Shown: positions 36,211 to 47,079 of the stretch, in pieces
Position numbering within the stretch: the first letter of the stretch is position 1
How the letters are laid out: the number at the start of each line of letters is the position of its first letter
Source: Epiperipatus broadwayi
Lineage: Eukaryota > Onychophora > Udeonychophora > Euonychophora > Peripatidae
DNA: 64,000 nucleotides
Direction of reading: 5' to 3'
NCBI GenBank assembly: GCA_028023455.1
Contig: JAQFVV010000151.1
Coordinates: 1,459,001-1,523,000 of the forward strand
The notes under the pieces: model-generated
Databases searched by the model: none
Told to the model about the DNA's origin: nothing
What the model saw: the letters and a program-made list of their open reading frames with translations, nothing else
Position numbers and translations under genes: made by a program

Positions 36211-38465
36211 CTTGATATAATAATCAATCTCAATACGATTGAAACAAACAACTAATTATATTTACAATCATTTAATTATCAGTCTGGCTTTCATCTCCTA
36301 TGGAGACGGTTTCAAGACAAAGTTTTATATATCACATGACCTATTAATTACATTTATTCCACCTATATTGTTCTATCTTCAACAAAGTAATTAACATTAT
36401 ACATATAAATCTATAAATAAAATAAAAATTAAAAAAATACATAAAAAATTTAAAACTATATAATACATATTTTATATACCAATACAAACAAATATTCTAT
36501 CCTTCTCCTTTTTATAATCTCTCATACACAATGCTAATCATAAATTTTAAATCTTACATTTATCTGATAATGCCCATTTTCCACATAATTTTGCTGGATC
36601 TTGCATATCTATCCAAATTTTTCTGAATGTATAAAGTTTCATAACATATTATTTTTTGATAATCTTTAACATATTTTATAACCAATATTCTTCTCCCATT
36701 CCATTTTATGACCAGTATCTAAATAATGTATATATGGTCCTGACCTAATATCTTTCATATTAATTGCTCTGTCATATTCCTTCTCTCTACCACTTATTAT
36801 TTTTCCTGTCTATCCTATATATCTTATTACAATTTTCACATTCAATTTTATAAATCATCCCTACCTTACTATTAATACCATTTATTTTATTTGTACTATA
36901 TAACCATCTACCCAAAGACTTACTATTTTCCCATGCTATTCTTACATAATCTAATAATTTCTCTCTTACTAACTTTTTATATATTCCCTTGAATATGGAA
37001 TGGATATCCACTTACAGTCTTTATATTTATTCTTATCTTACTTATTTCTACTATTTATATTTCTAAAAATATCTTAATCACCTTTCTTTTATATCCTATT
37101 TTAACATAATCATTCCCTACTTCCAATTTTTGCTCATATGCCTCTTTCTTATCTAATGTTAATTATCATTTTTTAAGTTAAATCTCTTTAAAACCCCTAC
37201 TTTTTGACACCATGGCTAATATGACTTTGGATCAATTAAACTTAATTTTTCTAATGCAGAACCACCATTTCATTCATTATTCCTCTTTTCACAAAAATAT
37301 ATAAATATTTTAATCCTTTTTATCTCTTTCTCCACTATTTATATTTATTAATATTCAATTCATTAAAAACATCGTCAATATTTCTACTATTTCCAATAAC
37401 AATATCCACATACCTATAATATTCTATAATTTCTTTATTCTTTATAAACTCATCCACTATACTTTCCTCTATACTACTTACAACTACTGATGATAATTTC
37501 CCATTTATCGAACACCCCATAACCCATCCCTTTTCTATACACCAAAATTCTTCCTTATATTTAAAATATAAAGCCTCATCTGCCATTAATAATGTTTCAT
37601 AAGTAATATATATCCAATCCTCTGACAGAACATCTTTTCTAGGTACACTTTGGTATATTTTCTGAATATCAAATGATGCAATCATTCCATTTCTATTTAA
37701 TTTAATATTTAACCTATTTCTTCAGAATTTTTTAAATAATATTTTCCAAATCCAATTACTTCTACAATCTTTTTATATCCCAAATTACATATATCTTTAA
37801 GCATATAATCATTAAAATCTAAAATTACCTTTATTAGCATATTCTCTTTATGTGTCTTAAGGTTTTCTACTATACACGGATGTTCAAAACTTGTAGGATA
37901 TAACCACTTATATTTCTTCTCATTGATTAAATTCTTTATTTTCATATAATTCAACAATACTTTATAACTTGTTTTAATCTTATTTCCAGGATCTTTACTT
38001 AATTTTTTATACCCTTGTTTAACCATATCTTTAGGTATTTTCCTTTCATAGTCCAACTCATTTAAAATTATAAATCTTGAATCTTCCTCACTTGTTTCTA
38101 TTAAATTTTATTTACCTTCTCAACAGTTTTATTTATTATAGATTTTTCTTTCCATTCCTTCTTATTACATTTAATTCTTTTATTTACATCATTAATTTTT
38201 GACTGTAATTCAATTTTCAAATCATTCTTTACAATTGCTGCTTCCACTTGCCTTTTGAGCATCATTATTATGTATAATGTTAATTATATTGTTGAAGGTA
38301 AAATAATGTCCAATAGGTGGAGTAACTGTAATTAATAAGTCATGTGATATATAAAATTATATTTTGAAATGGTCTAAATAAGAGATGAAAGCCAGGTTGA
38401 TAATCAAATAATTGTAAATATAATTAGTTTTTTTTTCCAATCTTATTTAGATTGATTATATCAAG
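36211..38465 (-). mobile_element. Penelope-like element with inverted terminal repeats
   Basis: The ends are inverted copies of about 175 bp. From the left: 'CTTGATATAATAATCAATCT', 'ACTAATTATATTTACAATCA', 'CTGGCTTTCATCTC', 'TATATATCACATGACCTATT' and 'CCACCTAT'. The same order is read from the right end on the opposite strand, closing with 'AGATTGATTATATCAAG'. Penelope-like elements are known to carry terminal repeats in direct or inverted orientation. The interior encodes reverse transcriptase and GIY-YIG endonuclease on the minus strand (separate entry). It lies inside the large lowfat intron, in the same orientation as the gene. Confidence 0.8.
36600..38056 (-). pseudogene. Penelope-like RT and GIY-YIG endonuclease, broken
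   Basis: There are three frame segments. 38056-37709 holds 'PCIVENLKTHKENMLIKVIL', matching the 'YGLPKTHK...R.I' region of Penelope-like RT. 37685-37335 holds 'ASFDIQKIYQSVPR', 'EKGWVMGCSINGKLSSVVV' and 'YYRYVDIVIG', where the catalytic Y-V-D-D is Y-V-D-I. 37011-36787 holds 'VGMIYKIECENCNKIY', the start of a GIY-YIG endonuclease; after a frameshift 'GKIISGREKEYDRAINMKDI', 'RSGPYIHYLDTGHKMEWE' follow to about 36690. Frameshifts near 37700, 37200-37000 and 36800, together with the lost catalytic Asp, make it inactive. Confidence 0.8.
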
Positions 38466-38479
38466 TATATATCTATAAC

Positions 38480-39850
38480 AATATTGTGGTTATATAATTT
38501 TTATACTGACTATTTGACCATTATAGATTCTGTTAATGTATTAAGCTTTGGCTATTGTCTTGTCAATCAGCATGTTAAATCAGACAATTTTTATACATAC
38601 GAAAATTGAAAACATAATGGAATTTCAGTTTGCATTGTCTGTTTTCAATTGGTACTTAGCTTTATTACATCATAGCTGAAAAATTATTTTTAAAAATACA
38701 TAAAGAATTTCCGTTAAATTTCTAATACTTTATCTATAAAACTGAAAATATTCCACTTAAACTCTAGGTTTAGTTTGTAGATGACAAGCTTTTTTTCCCA
38801 AAAATAATTTAAAAAAATAGGATTAAAGATATAATAAATTTTAATTCTGTAAAAATTATCTATTATAATCATCTGTCAGCAGTCTTTGATCTATAGTAAG
38901 ATCTTAAATCTGGGTAAAAAGTGAAATCCATCTTTTATCTACAGAAATTGCTTTGATGACAGTTTATAGATTCTATTTGTATATTAAACTTTGATTGTTA
39001 TCATGTGATTTACATTTAGAATCCACCTAATTATTGGTAATTTATCCTTCGTTATCTAACAGTATTGAATAGGTATTCGTTTAAACAGTTATAAAAATGA
39101 TCATTTATTAAACTATCTTCAATGCAAGTTATCTTTACATTTTTTTTTTCCTATGTCATAGCATCGTCCGGGACGCAACCATCTGCAACAAACTACTTGC
39201 TTGCAACACGGCTGCATTGACCTCTTGGCTAACAATGTTTGACAACATTTTTAATATAGTTTATTTAATTTGTAGGCAAATAAAAATCTCAATCAGTCCA
39301 GTTATGGGTCAATACTTTGGCAATTTAAAAGTCTTAGACCAGAGTAAAATTATAAGATTGTAGATTCTACTGATGGAAATCTAAGTGCTAACATATAATT
39401 ACTAAATCGATGAATTATAGTGGCTAAAACATTAAATATTATAATGAACACTATTGGCAGGGTCTATTAAAACTTTGGCTGTTATTCCATGAATTACATT
39501 TAGATACCAGCTAGCTATTGGCAATACAGTTTATTTTAAAAACTTGTATACTAAGCTAAAGGAAAATTTACTTTTGTCTTAAAGTATTTCAGACAATTAT
39601 AATAATCACATGACATAGTTTCAGCTTGTATTGCCTATTTTATTTGATACTTTGATTTATTATATGGATAAATGGGAAAATGTGTATAAAAACACAGAAT
39701 TTCTGTAAAAGTTCCAACATTTAAATCTACATTTACTATATATTAAATGAAATTTAATTAATTTTATTACCACCTATTTTTTAAAAGTCTTAATCTCAGC
39801 AAAAGATATTAATAGTAAGAAGAATATTGTAAGACAACATTCCATTTAAA
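38480..39850. repeat. Diverged tandem repeat, period about 450 bp
   Basis: A block like 'TTCTATTTGTATATTAAACT' 'TTGATTGTTATCATG' recurs near 38530, 38970 and 39460, and 'TTTCAGTTTGCATTGTCTGT' near 38620 is matched by 'TTTCAGCTTGTATTGCCTAT' near 39620. About three strongly diverged units are present, interrupted by a SINE. Confidence 0.55.
39140..39245 (-). mobile_element. SINE family 3 copy
   Basis: The minus strand reads 'TTAGCCAAGAGGTCAATG', 'TTGCAAGCAAGTAGTTTGTT', 'GCAGATGGTTGCGTCCCGGA', 'CGATGCTATGACATAGGAAA' and an A-run. It is nearly the same as the copy at 55168-55280. The A-rich tail faces lower coordinates. Confidence 0.75.
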
Positions 39851-40546
39851 TTATAACTTTAAAAAATAGAGAAATTAAGTTTTTAAAAGATCCAAAAGAT
39901 TAATATTAAAATATATAATAACAGATTTTACTTTTGCCTAAGGACAACAGCATCATATTATACGAGATAAAATTAAAATTTATCAACTGTTCAATCCTTT
40001 AAAAAATAATAATAAATTTTCATTTAAAAAGGGAGAGAAAAAAATTAATTTTCAGATATCTTTAACAAATTTTAAATTGATAACATCACGTTAATATTAA
40101 TGAAGTAAACTAGTAACTTTTTACATTCACTCTCTACCTGAAGGCAAATTAAAGTAACAATGAGAACAAAGCCATAATACTTCTTCATCATCAGGGGTAG
40201 TTTGCCATTAATCCCCTTAATTTTAGCATTTCGGTATTTTAAAATTATATAGCATTTTAAATAATTATAATGTATCAAGCAAAATAATAACAAAAATTTA
40301 TTTAAATATAATTTGAAATATAAACCTATTCATGAAACAAGTTTGAATGATAATTTACAATTTCCATTACCCCATCATTTAAATAACCCTGCAAATAATG
40401 TCTATCTTTTGTTATATCATGCCAGTTTGTGTTGTCAGATAAAAGATAATCTTTTTTATCTGACTTTCAGTTAGTTATATAGTAACATATCAAGCGATGA
40501 TATTTCGAAAAGATTGAAACATTTTATTTAAAAAAATTTTAATCAT
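39851..40546. other. Intronic, nothing recognised
   Basis: AT-rich, with no identifiable element. Confidence 0.45.
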
Positions 40547-40750
40547 ACCCTCATACTCTTTAGTGCAATCTTTTTTTATATATTTCCTTTTTTATTTTGC
40601 TTACAATTTCAACTGTCCTGCAGTCTTCATCACAGCTCTCTATAACTTTCACTTCTCTCTGATGAAGACTGCAGAACAGTTGAAACTGTAAACAAAATAA
40701 AAAAGGAAGTATATAAAAAAAAAAGATTGCATTAAAGTGTATAAGAGGAG
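40547..40750. repeat. Fold-back element (hairpin) with CTGATGAAG motif
   Basis: The arms of about 90 bp are nearly perfectly inverted: 'TAGTGCAATCTTTTTTTATA' and 'TTTCAACTGTCCTGCAGTCT' on the left against 'AGACTGCAGAACAGTTGAAA' and 'AAAAGATTGCATTA' on the right. The same core occurs at 61699-61873. Each arm holds a (C/G)TGATGAAG...GAAA motif. Confidence 0.75.
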
Positions 40751-41804
40751 ATAATAAAAAAAATTAATATATATGAATATATGAAGAGAAATGAAAAAAA
40801 AATAAAGGAGATTATTTACAACAATTTTTGGTTTGATATAAATCAAGCCAACTTTCAGTTTCAAATATTAATTTAGTGGAAATACTAATTATTTTAATAA
40901 GCATATAAATAATTTTAAACCTTATCAAATATGTAACATCAAGAATATAAATCTATTTTATGGAGCAAACAAGTCTGAATATACTAAATAAGATAATTTC
41001 TTAATATATACCAAATCGAAGGTCAGGTAAAAAATGATCTTTTATCTGAAAAAGCAGACTGGCATTGACTATAACAAATGAAAGGTATTATTTACATGTT
41101 TACTTAAATTATTCTTTGAGAATCTAGCTTGTGAAATACCTCGGTAACATATTTGGACTTGTTTGTTCCATGAATTATTCATATTCTTAGCATCATATAT
41201 TTGATAAGCCATAAAATCATGCTCATTAAAATTTGAAAAAAGCATATTTATTGCCCAAAACCAGGCTTACAAAGTCTGGACAAATATTTGGAATCACTAA
41301 CGACAAGTATCATTGCTTATCCCAGTTTATCCTGACATGGGGGAGGGGGGAAGTACATCATAAACTTTAATAACATCTAATGTTTCCATATACTGACAGA
41401 ATAAAAATCTAAATCGTTATAAAGAAATAAAGTGAAGACAAATAAAAGATACTGCAACCACATTCTAAATTCTGCTAACCTGCAGAATATTACCCTTGAA
41501 GGGATGATAAATAAAGCATGAAAAGACTAAAAAAAGGAGGCCAAATAAATATGACGATGGCAGTAATTAGAAATATAACTTCTTTGAGGGATAATGCTCA
41601 TATCCTAAATATTTACAAATACAGTAAATATAAAACAAGTTTTTAAAAGAAGTTTGGTGTTTTTCTTTAATATATATAAAATAATGAATCTCTTACAATT
41701 TTCTTTTAAATTGTACATCTTAATATAATTTAAAATACTAATTATTAAATAATATCTATGACTACATATGAAACTTGTTAACAAGAAAAAGTACTTTATT
41801 AGTA
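40751..41804. other. Intronic, nothing recognised
   Basis: AT-rich, with no identifiable element. Confidence 0.45.
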
Positions 41805-41981
41805 AATGTTTCATTTAAGCCAATAAACATCACATGATCATCATTTCTTATGCTTACTTATAATTGTTATTAAAGCAGGCAAAACTCTATAAGTATTGTC
41901 ACTCAGTGCAAGCCAGAATAATCAGAATAATCAATGGATGCCAGAAGGCTTGTGCATAAAATACCCACCTAGTGCCTACTC

Positions 41982-42040
41982 ATCCAATACCCCCAGACTA
42001 GTTTCTGGCTTGTTGTCTTCGTCAGTGAGGAGCCTTGGAT
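41982..42040 (-). ncRNA. Hammerhead ribozyme-like motif, copy 5
   Basis: Outer stem I AUCCAA/UUGGAU (6 bp), inner stem I UCCUCA/UGGGGG (6 bp with two wobbles), core CUGACGA, GAA, stem III ACUAGU and cleavage C after GUC are all present. Stem II is weak in this copy (AGACAACAAGCCA between the core halves). It is otherwise one of the best-preserved copies. Confidence 0.6.
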
Positions 42041-42434
42041 CTGAGAGCATTGCACCTAGATCTTGGGATCTGATGCAACCCTCCAGCAGGCACTTTTTAC
42101 CTCTACTTAACTACAAAACTATGAATCTTAAACTGTAAACCCTATAATATTTTCAATCCAAGCTCATTAGTTTATATAGTCATATAGGTCTGAACTCAGT
42201 TCAGTACCTATACATTTTGGTGTCTTTGGTTCTTTAATAACCATAGTCACCACTAGCCTATTAGGCAGGATTGGTTTTAAGCCAGTAAACATCACATGAT
42301 CACCATTTCTTATGCTTGCTAATAACTGTTATTAAAACAGGCAAAACTCTCTACATATTGCCACTCAGTGCAAGCCAGAGTAATCAATGGATGCCAGAAG
42401 GCTTGTGCATAAAATTCCCATCTAGTGCCTATTC

Positions 42435-42493
42435 ATCCAATATCCCAAGAATAGTTTCTAGCTTGTGGCCTTCGTCAGTGAGGAGCCTTGAAT
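42435..42493 (-). ncRNA. Hammerhead ribozyme-like motif, copy 6
   Basis: CUGACGA and GAAA are intact and stem II is GGC/GCU around CACAA. Stem III is altered (ACUAUU) and one outer stem I base is changed (AUUCAA against UUGGAU, kept as a G-U wobble). Confidence 0.55.
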
Positions 42494-42653
42494 CTGAGAG
42501 CACTGCATCTAGATCTTAGGATCTAATGCAACCCTCCAGCAGCCACTTTTTATCTCTACTTCAACTACAAAACTATGAGTCTTAAACTGAAAACACTATA
42601 ATATTTTCAATCCAAGATCATTATCTTATATAGTCATATAAATCTGAAATCAG

Positions 42654-42752
42654 TTCAGTACCTAGTCTGAACTCAGTTCAGTACCTAGTCTGAACTCAGT
42701 TCAGTACCTAGTCTGAACTCAGTTCAGTACCTAGTCTGAACTCAGTTCAGTA
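42654..42752. repeat. 23-bp minisatellite
   Basis: The unit CTAGTCTGAACTCAGTTCAG plus TAC is repeated between four and five times without visible change. It expands a sequence that occurs once in the other units of this family ('GTCTGAACTCAGTTCAGTAC'). Confidence 0.95.
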
Positions 42753-43088
42753 CTTATACATTTTGGTGTCTTTGGTTCTTTAATAACCATAGTCACCACA
42801 ATCCTATTAGGCAGCATTGGTTTTAATTCTTTTTAATGTTTATTGGCTTAAAACCAATCATGCCTAATAGGATAGTGGCGGCTATGGTTATTAAAGAACC
42901 AAAGACACCAAAATGAATAGGTACTGAACTGAGTTCAGACCTATATGACTATATAAGCTAATGAGCTTGGATTGAAAATATTATAGTGTTTTCAGTTTAA
43001 GACTCATAGGTTTTGTAGTTAAGCAGAGATAAAAGGTGCCTGCTGGAGGGTTGCATTAGATCTTAAGATCTAGGTGCAATGCTCTCAG

Positions 43089-43147
43089 ATCCAAGGTTCC
43101 TCACTGACGAAGGCCCCAAACCAGAAACTAGTCTGGGAATATTGGAT
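43089..43147 (+). ncRNA. Hammerhead ribozyme-like motif, copy 7
   Basis: It lies in the inverted unit. AUCCAA (43089-43094) pairs with UUGGAU (43142-43147). CUGACGA, GAAA, ACUAGU and the cleavage C are intact. Inner stem I has one mismatch (UCCUCA/UGGGAA). Stem II is reduced to GG/CC. Confidence 0.6.
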
Positions 43148-43680
43148 GAGTAGGCACTAGATGGGGGATTTTATGCACAAGCCTTCTGGCATCCATTGAT
43201 TACTCTGGCTTGCACTGAGTGGCAATACTTATAGAGAGTTTTGCCTGTTTTAATGTTTCATTTAATAATGTGGAGGGATTCATTAACATGTATGAAATAT
43301 CTCTAGAATAAATTACATGTTGAGATTGTAGCAAGCAGTAGCAAATCCCTCCTGATGATGATTAAGTATGGATGTAATTGTTCTCATGTGACAAAGAATG
43401 TAATAAAAAATATAAGGAATGTCAAACAGGTAGTAAATATACAAATGTTCCCTGGTCATAATATCCTAATTCTTGATTATCTTCACTTTTTTAGGTAAAA
43501 CTTAACACAAATGAATGTCTAATTTAAATAATATAAATATGTATAGATTATAAATCATTGTCTTTTAAAATATTAAGGGCAGTAATTTCTAAATTCACTT
43601 CTAGCCATGAGATATTTAATTTGTATAAATAAACAAAGTAAACCGCAGTACTGTGTCCACTGAATAACATTGGCCTATGG

Positions 43681-43790
43681 TTCTGTGTGGTTTGGTGTAG
43701 TGACAGTTACTGGACAGCCCAGATTTGTCATTTGTGGTGCACAAATTTCATAAGAACTCCCCAAGTAATGAACCATTTGATTATTTTTTC
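43681..43790 (+). mobile_element. SINE family 1 copy
   Basis: 'TCTGTGTGGTTTGGTGTAGT' head, 'GTCATTTGTGGTGCACAAAT' middle, and 'AGTAATGAACCATTTGATTA' tail. Confidence 0.7.
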
Positions 43791-44105
43791 AGGTACTTTG
43801 GTATTAGACCTGCTGTGAAATATCACAGTCACATTGGTCCAGTGATAATTAATCTAACTTTGCAATCTCTTTACTGTATTTGTCCTGTCATAATGGTCAA
43901 CCACAGTTATAACTTTATAGATCTATAAACCAATGTCCACATGCAGAATATCAAAAGACTTTGAGGTTCGGCCAAATAAAATTTAAAAAAAATGAGGAGA
44001 ATGCACAAAGAAATGGACACTTTCATTTCCATTTTTGGAGGACATCAAAAAGTCCGATACTCATCGGTAGACCAGGCCAGATGCTTGGTGGTGTTCTTTC
44101 TTTGC

Positions 44106-44154
44106 AAAAGCACAGAAATATGCCATTTACGCAGCACAATATTTCTGTGCTTTT
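44106..44154. repeat. Perfect 16-bp inverted repeat
   Basis: AAAAGCACAGAAATAT and its exact complement are separated by 17 nt. It may be the centre of a small hairpin element; no wider inverted arms were seen. Confidence 0.8.
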
Positions 44155-44421
44155 AGCAGAGAAACTTACTGTAGAACAGACTTGTCCATATTAGCAGTTG
44201 CAGCCTAGATGGCACTGCATGCAAATATTGTGGCCTGCTTATGTGCTTCATGACACTATCACTTAACAGATCGCTACCGTATCATGTGAGGGTGTAGGGA
44301 ATTCATGTGGCCATAACTCTTGTCATATGCATTCGAAGTAATGATCTTACACTCTACCTGACATAGTATTACATACTAATAATTGTCTGAAATATATAAT
44401 GTACTTTAAAAATGTTATTAT

Positions 44422-44950
44422 TCCATTTTAGAAAAGAATGTTGGGTCGTAAATTGTTTAAAAATACTTAGCAAAATGGCGGCCCGTAATGGTTATAATAG
44501 TGTGTTTTTTTTTCAGCTAAAGAATAGCTATGAGATAAATAAAATATGAGAGGTTGCACGTTGTTTTGTAAATCATAATCTTGATTTGATTTCAGACTAT
44601 TGCATCTTTTGGCAAAACCATCGGCCCTTCTCCCTGCACATTCCAGCGCTACATGCTGACTGAAATGTCTAATATAATTTTAAAAGGTAATTATTCCATT
44701 TTAGAAACTAATGTTGGTTTGTAAATTGTGACAAATAAAATGTGTGAATTGTTGCATGTTTTGTAAATCATAATCTAGATTTGATCAGACTACTGCATCT
44801 TTTGGACGATCCTTCGGATAGGCAAAACCATCAGTTCCCCTCCCTGCACATTCCAGCGCTACACGCTGACTGAAATGTGTAATCTAATTTAAAAATGTAA
44901 TTATTCCATTTTAGAAAATAAGGTTGGTTTGTAAATTGTTTTAAAAATAG
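44422..44950. repeat. Tandem repeat, two units plus a partial third
   Basis: 'ATTCCATTTTAGAAA' marks unit starts near 44422, 44691 and 44899. Each unit contains 'TTTTGTAAATCATAATCT', 'CTGCATCTTTTGG' (or CTATTGCATC) and 'CTCCCTGCACATTCCAGCGC', followed by 'ACGCTGACTGAAATGTGTAA'. Confidence 0.8.
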
Positions 44951-45179
44951 TGAGTTTTTGACAGATAATAACGCCACCAAATGGCAACCTGGCTAACTGA
45001 TAAAAACCAAAAGTTCAATCTGCCCCAATGATTTCTTATTATTTTGATTTTGGGGTAAAAAAAATCAATTGATTAGGTTTGTCTGAAGATCCCATGCAGG
45101 CATTATTTTATGAGATCACAAAGTTAGATATTTCACAGCAGATCTAACACAGAAGTACCTGATTTCATTTATTGTCTTA

Positions 45180-46005
45180 GGCAATTTAGTACAGTGATAG
45201 AATGATGGATTTGAAAGCTAAAGATTCTTAAATCAAAACTCAATCTATCACTCCCAATGTTAAAAATATCACATGACCTCTGAAGCAATAATTTTACTCT
45301 GTGCAGTTTAGTGCACTGATGGAGAGTTGGATTTATGGATCTAAGATCAACCTATTGCTTCTGGTTATTGAACATTATACAATCACCCGGGCAACCAACT
45401 ATTTGATTACTATGACCTGTGAATTTTATTGCAGTGGTGAAATATTGGTCTTGAGAGTCAAATTCGGGTGTCTGAAAATTATGTGACCTCCCATGTAATT
45501 GACCATTTAAATATTGTGCAGTTTAGTAATGCAATGGATATTTGAGAGTAAAGTTCCTGAACCAAAGCTTAACATTCCATGACTGGTGCTTGAATCATCA
45601 CATGATCTACCTAGCAAACAAACTAATTGATTATTTTGCCTTATGCAGTTGGGAAGTACGGACTCGAGAATTAAAAGATTTTTGAATCTACAGTCAACTT
45701 ATCATCACTAGAGCTTAAACATTACATCATCTCCTAAGCTACTAACAATTTATTTCACACTACGCCGTTTAGTACAATGATGAATTCGGGTTAAGGTCAT
45801 CCTGTTATTTCTGGTGCTCGAATGTCTCATGATTTGCAGAGCAATTAATCATTTGATTATTTTGCCATGTGCATTAGTGCAGGGATGGAGTAAGTTTAAG
45901 ATTTTTGGATGTAAGACTAACCTGTCACTTCTGATATTTGAACACATAACTTCCCAAACAACTAATCATTCGAATATACTTATAACAATTCACTATAAAA
46001 GCCAC
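45180..46005 (+). repeat. Tandem array of SINE family 1 units
   Basis: Seven diverged units of about 95-130 bp start near 45180, 45301, 45424, 45518, 45645, 45765 and 45870. Each begins with the SINE head ('GTGCAGTTTAGTGCACTGAT' type) and passes through 'GATTTGAAAGCTAAAGATT' and 'CTGTCACTTCTG.T.TTGAA'-like sequence. Each ends in the SINE 3' end ('CAACCAACTATTTGATTACT' type). The array is therefore made of this SINE repeated end to end. Confidence 0.75.
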
Positions 46006-47079
46006 CAAAGTTAGTAGCTTTAGAATCTTTCCCAGAAGCCTGTATTTGATCGAAAATAACTTTTCAAAATTCCTTCTAAAAAGATTATGCAAAAATTATA
46101 TATATCGGCCAGCTTTATTATACAAAAAATACTTTTCTAGTTTTCAGATTTTACAAAAAAATATTCAGTACAAGATTTCCCAGATATTATTAGACTTTGG
46201 TTTGCCCCCCCCCCCCTTTTTTTTTTTTTTACTATAAAAATAAACAATGTATACATAAATTTAACATAGGATTTATATTTGCGGGTATTTACAGGTCAGT
46301 TCCATGGATTTGTGCCACCCGGGTGCAAAATTATATTGCCGCTCTTCCAAAAAAATCATAATAATAATAAATTGAAATTTTCATTATAATATATAAAAAT
46401 TTAAAATAGCAATACATACAATATATATTCGTATAATCAATAATGTACAAAAAATAGTGATAACATATCCGTCTCTATATTCTTCTGGCTTATAATCTTC
46501 TGGCTTTTATAATAGAAAAATCATTAATTATATCATCTAAATTGTTACAGATTTCATTTTCTACACTTATTGTAGCTAAATTATTTGGTCTTCCTTAGGA
46601 AATACTTGATCATAAGTGATTTTTTACAAATTTTAACTTGGAAAACGATTTCTTCAGAAGCGAACGTTAATGTCATTGTTAAGAAAATCTGCAAAGCTGT
46701 CGACAAATTGGGAAATAATGTTAAATTATTTTCAAATATTTAATTTTTTTATTAATATTAAAAGCGAGTCGCGCCTAGGTGCCAGTGTGAATATATATTT
46801 TTATATACATATACTCCATACATAAACGAATACCAACGTAAAGCCAAAAGTTATAACTGTTTTTCTTTACTCTGATCTGTATTGCGTGGACTAACTTCTA
46901 GATTTATCTTAAACTAAATACAATGGCAACAAAATACTCTAATGCGATTTCCTTTCTTTTTTAATTTTTTTTTTTTTCATCGAGGGAATTGTCATTTTAA
47001 TTTTTTATCCTCCCCCCGCCCCTCCCCTCCCATTTTTAAAACTAGCTTTCTGAAGTTTTAAAATCACTAAACTATTTGT
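46006..47079. other. Intronic; C/T homopolymer tract at 46205-46230
   Basis: A C-run followed by a T-run, and a pyrimidine-rich tract near 46960-47035. No gene or element identified. Confidence 0.45.

Larger units (their letters stand above)
41805..43265. mobile_element. Hammerhead-family composite element with 14-bp target duplication
   Basis: Two plus-oriented units (about 41819-42290 and 42291-42830) are followed by one inverted unit (about 42836-43250), the same head-to-tail-then-inverted layout as at 7.2-8.6 kb. The ribozyme motifs of the tandem units are 453 bp apart. Identical flanks AATGTTTCATTTAA at 41805-41818 and 43252-43265 mark the insertion site. The second unit holds a 23-bp minisatellite. 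No protein is encoded. It sits in the large lowfat intron. Confidence 0.8.

Noticed and set aside
36225-36330. Hammerhead ribozyme in the Penelope-like terminal repeats.
   Set aside because: A GATGAAAGCC motif and a small hairpin are present in both ends, but no CUGANGA core in the correct order with GAAA was found.
40649-40864. Hydrophobic minus-strand frame of 71 codons as a membrane protein.
   Set aside because: The translated sequence is the AT-rich arm of a fold-back element; Phe/Ile/Tyr richness follows from base composition.
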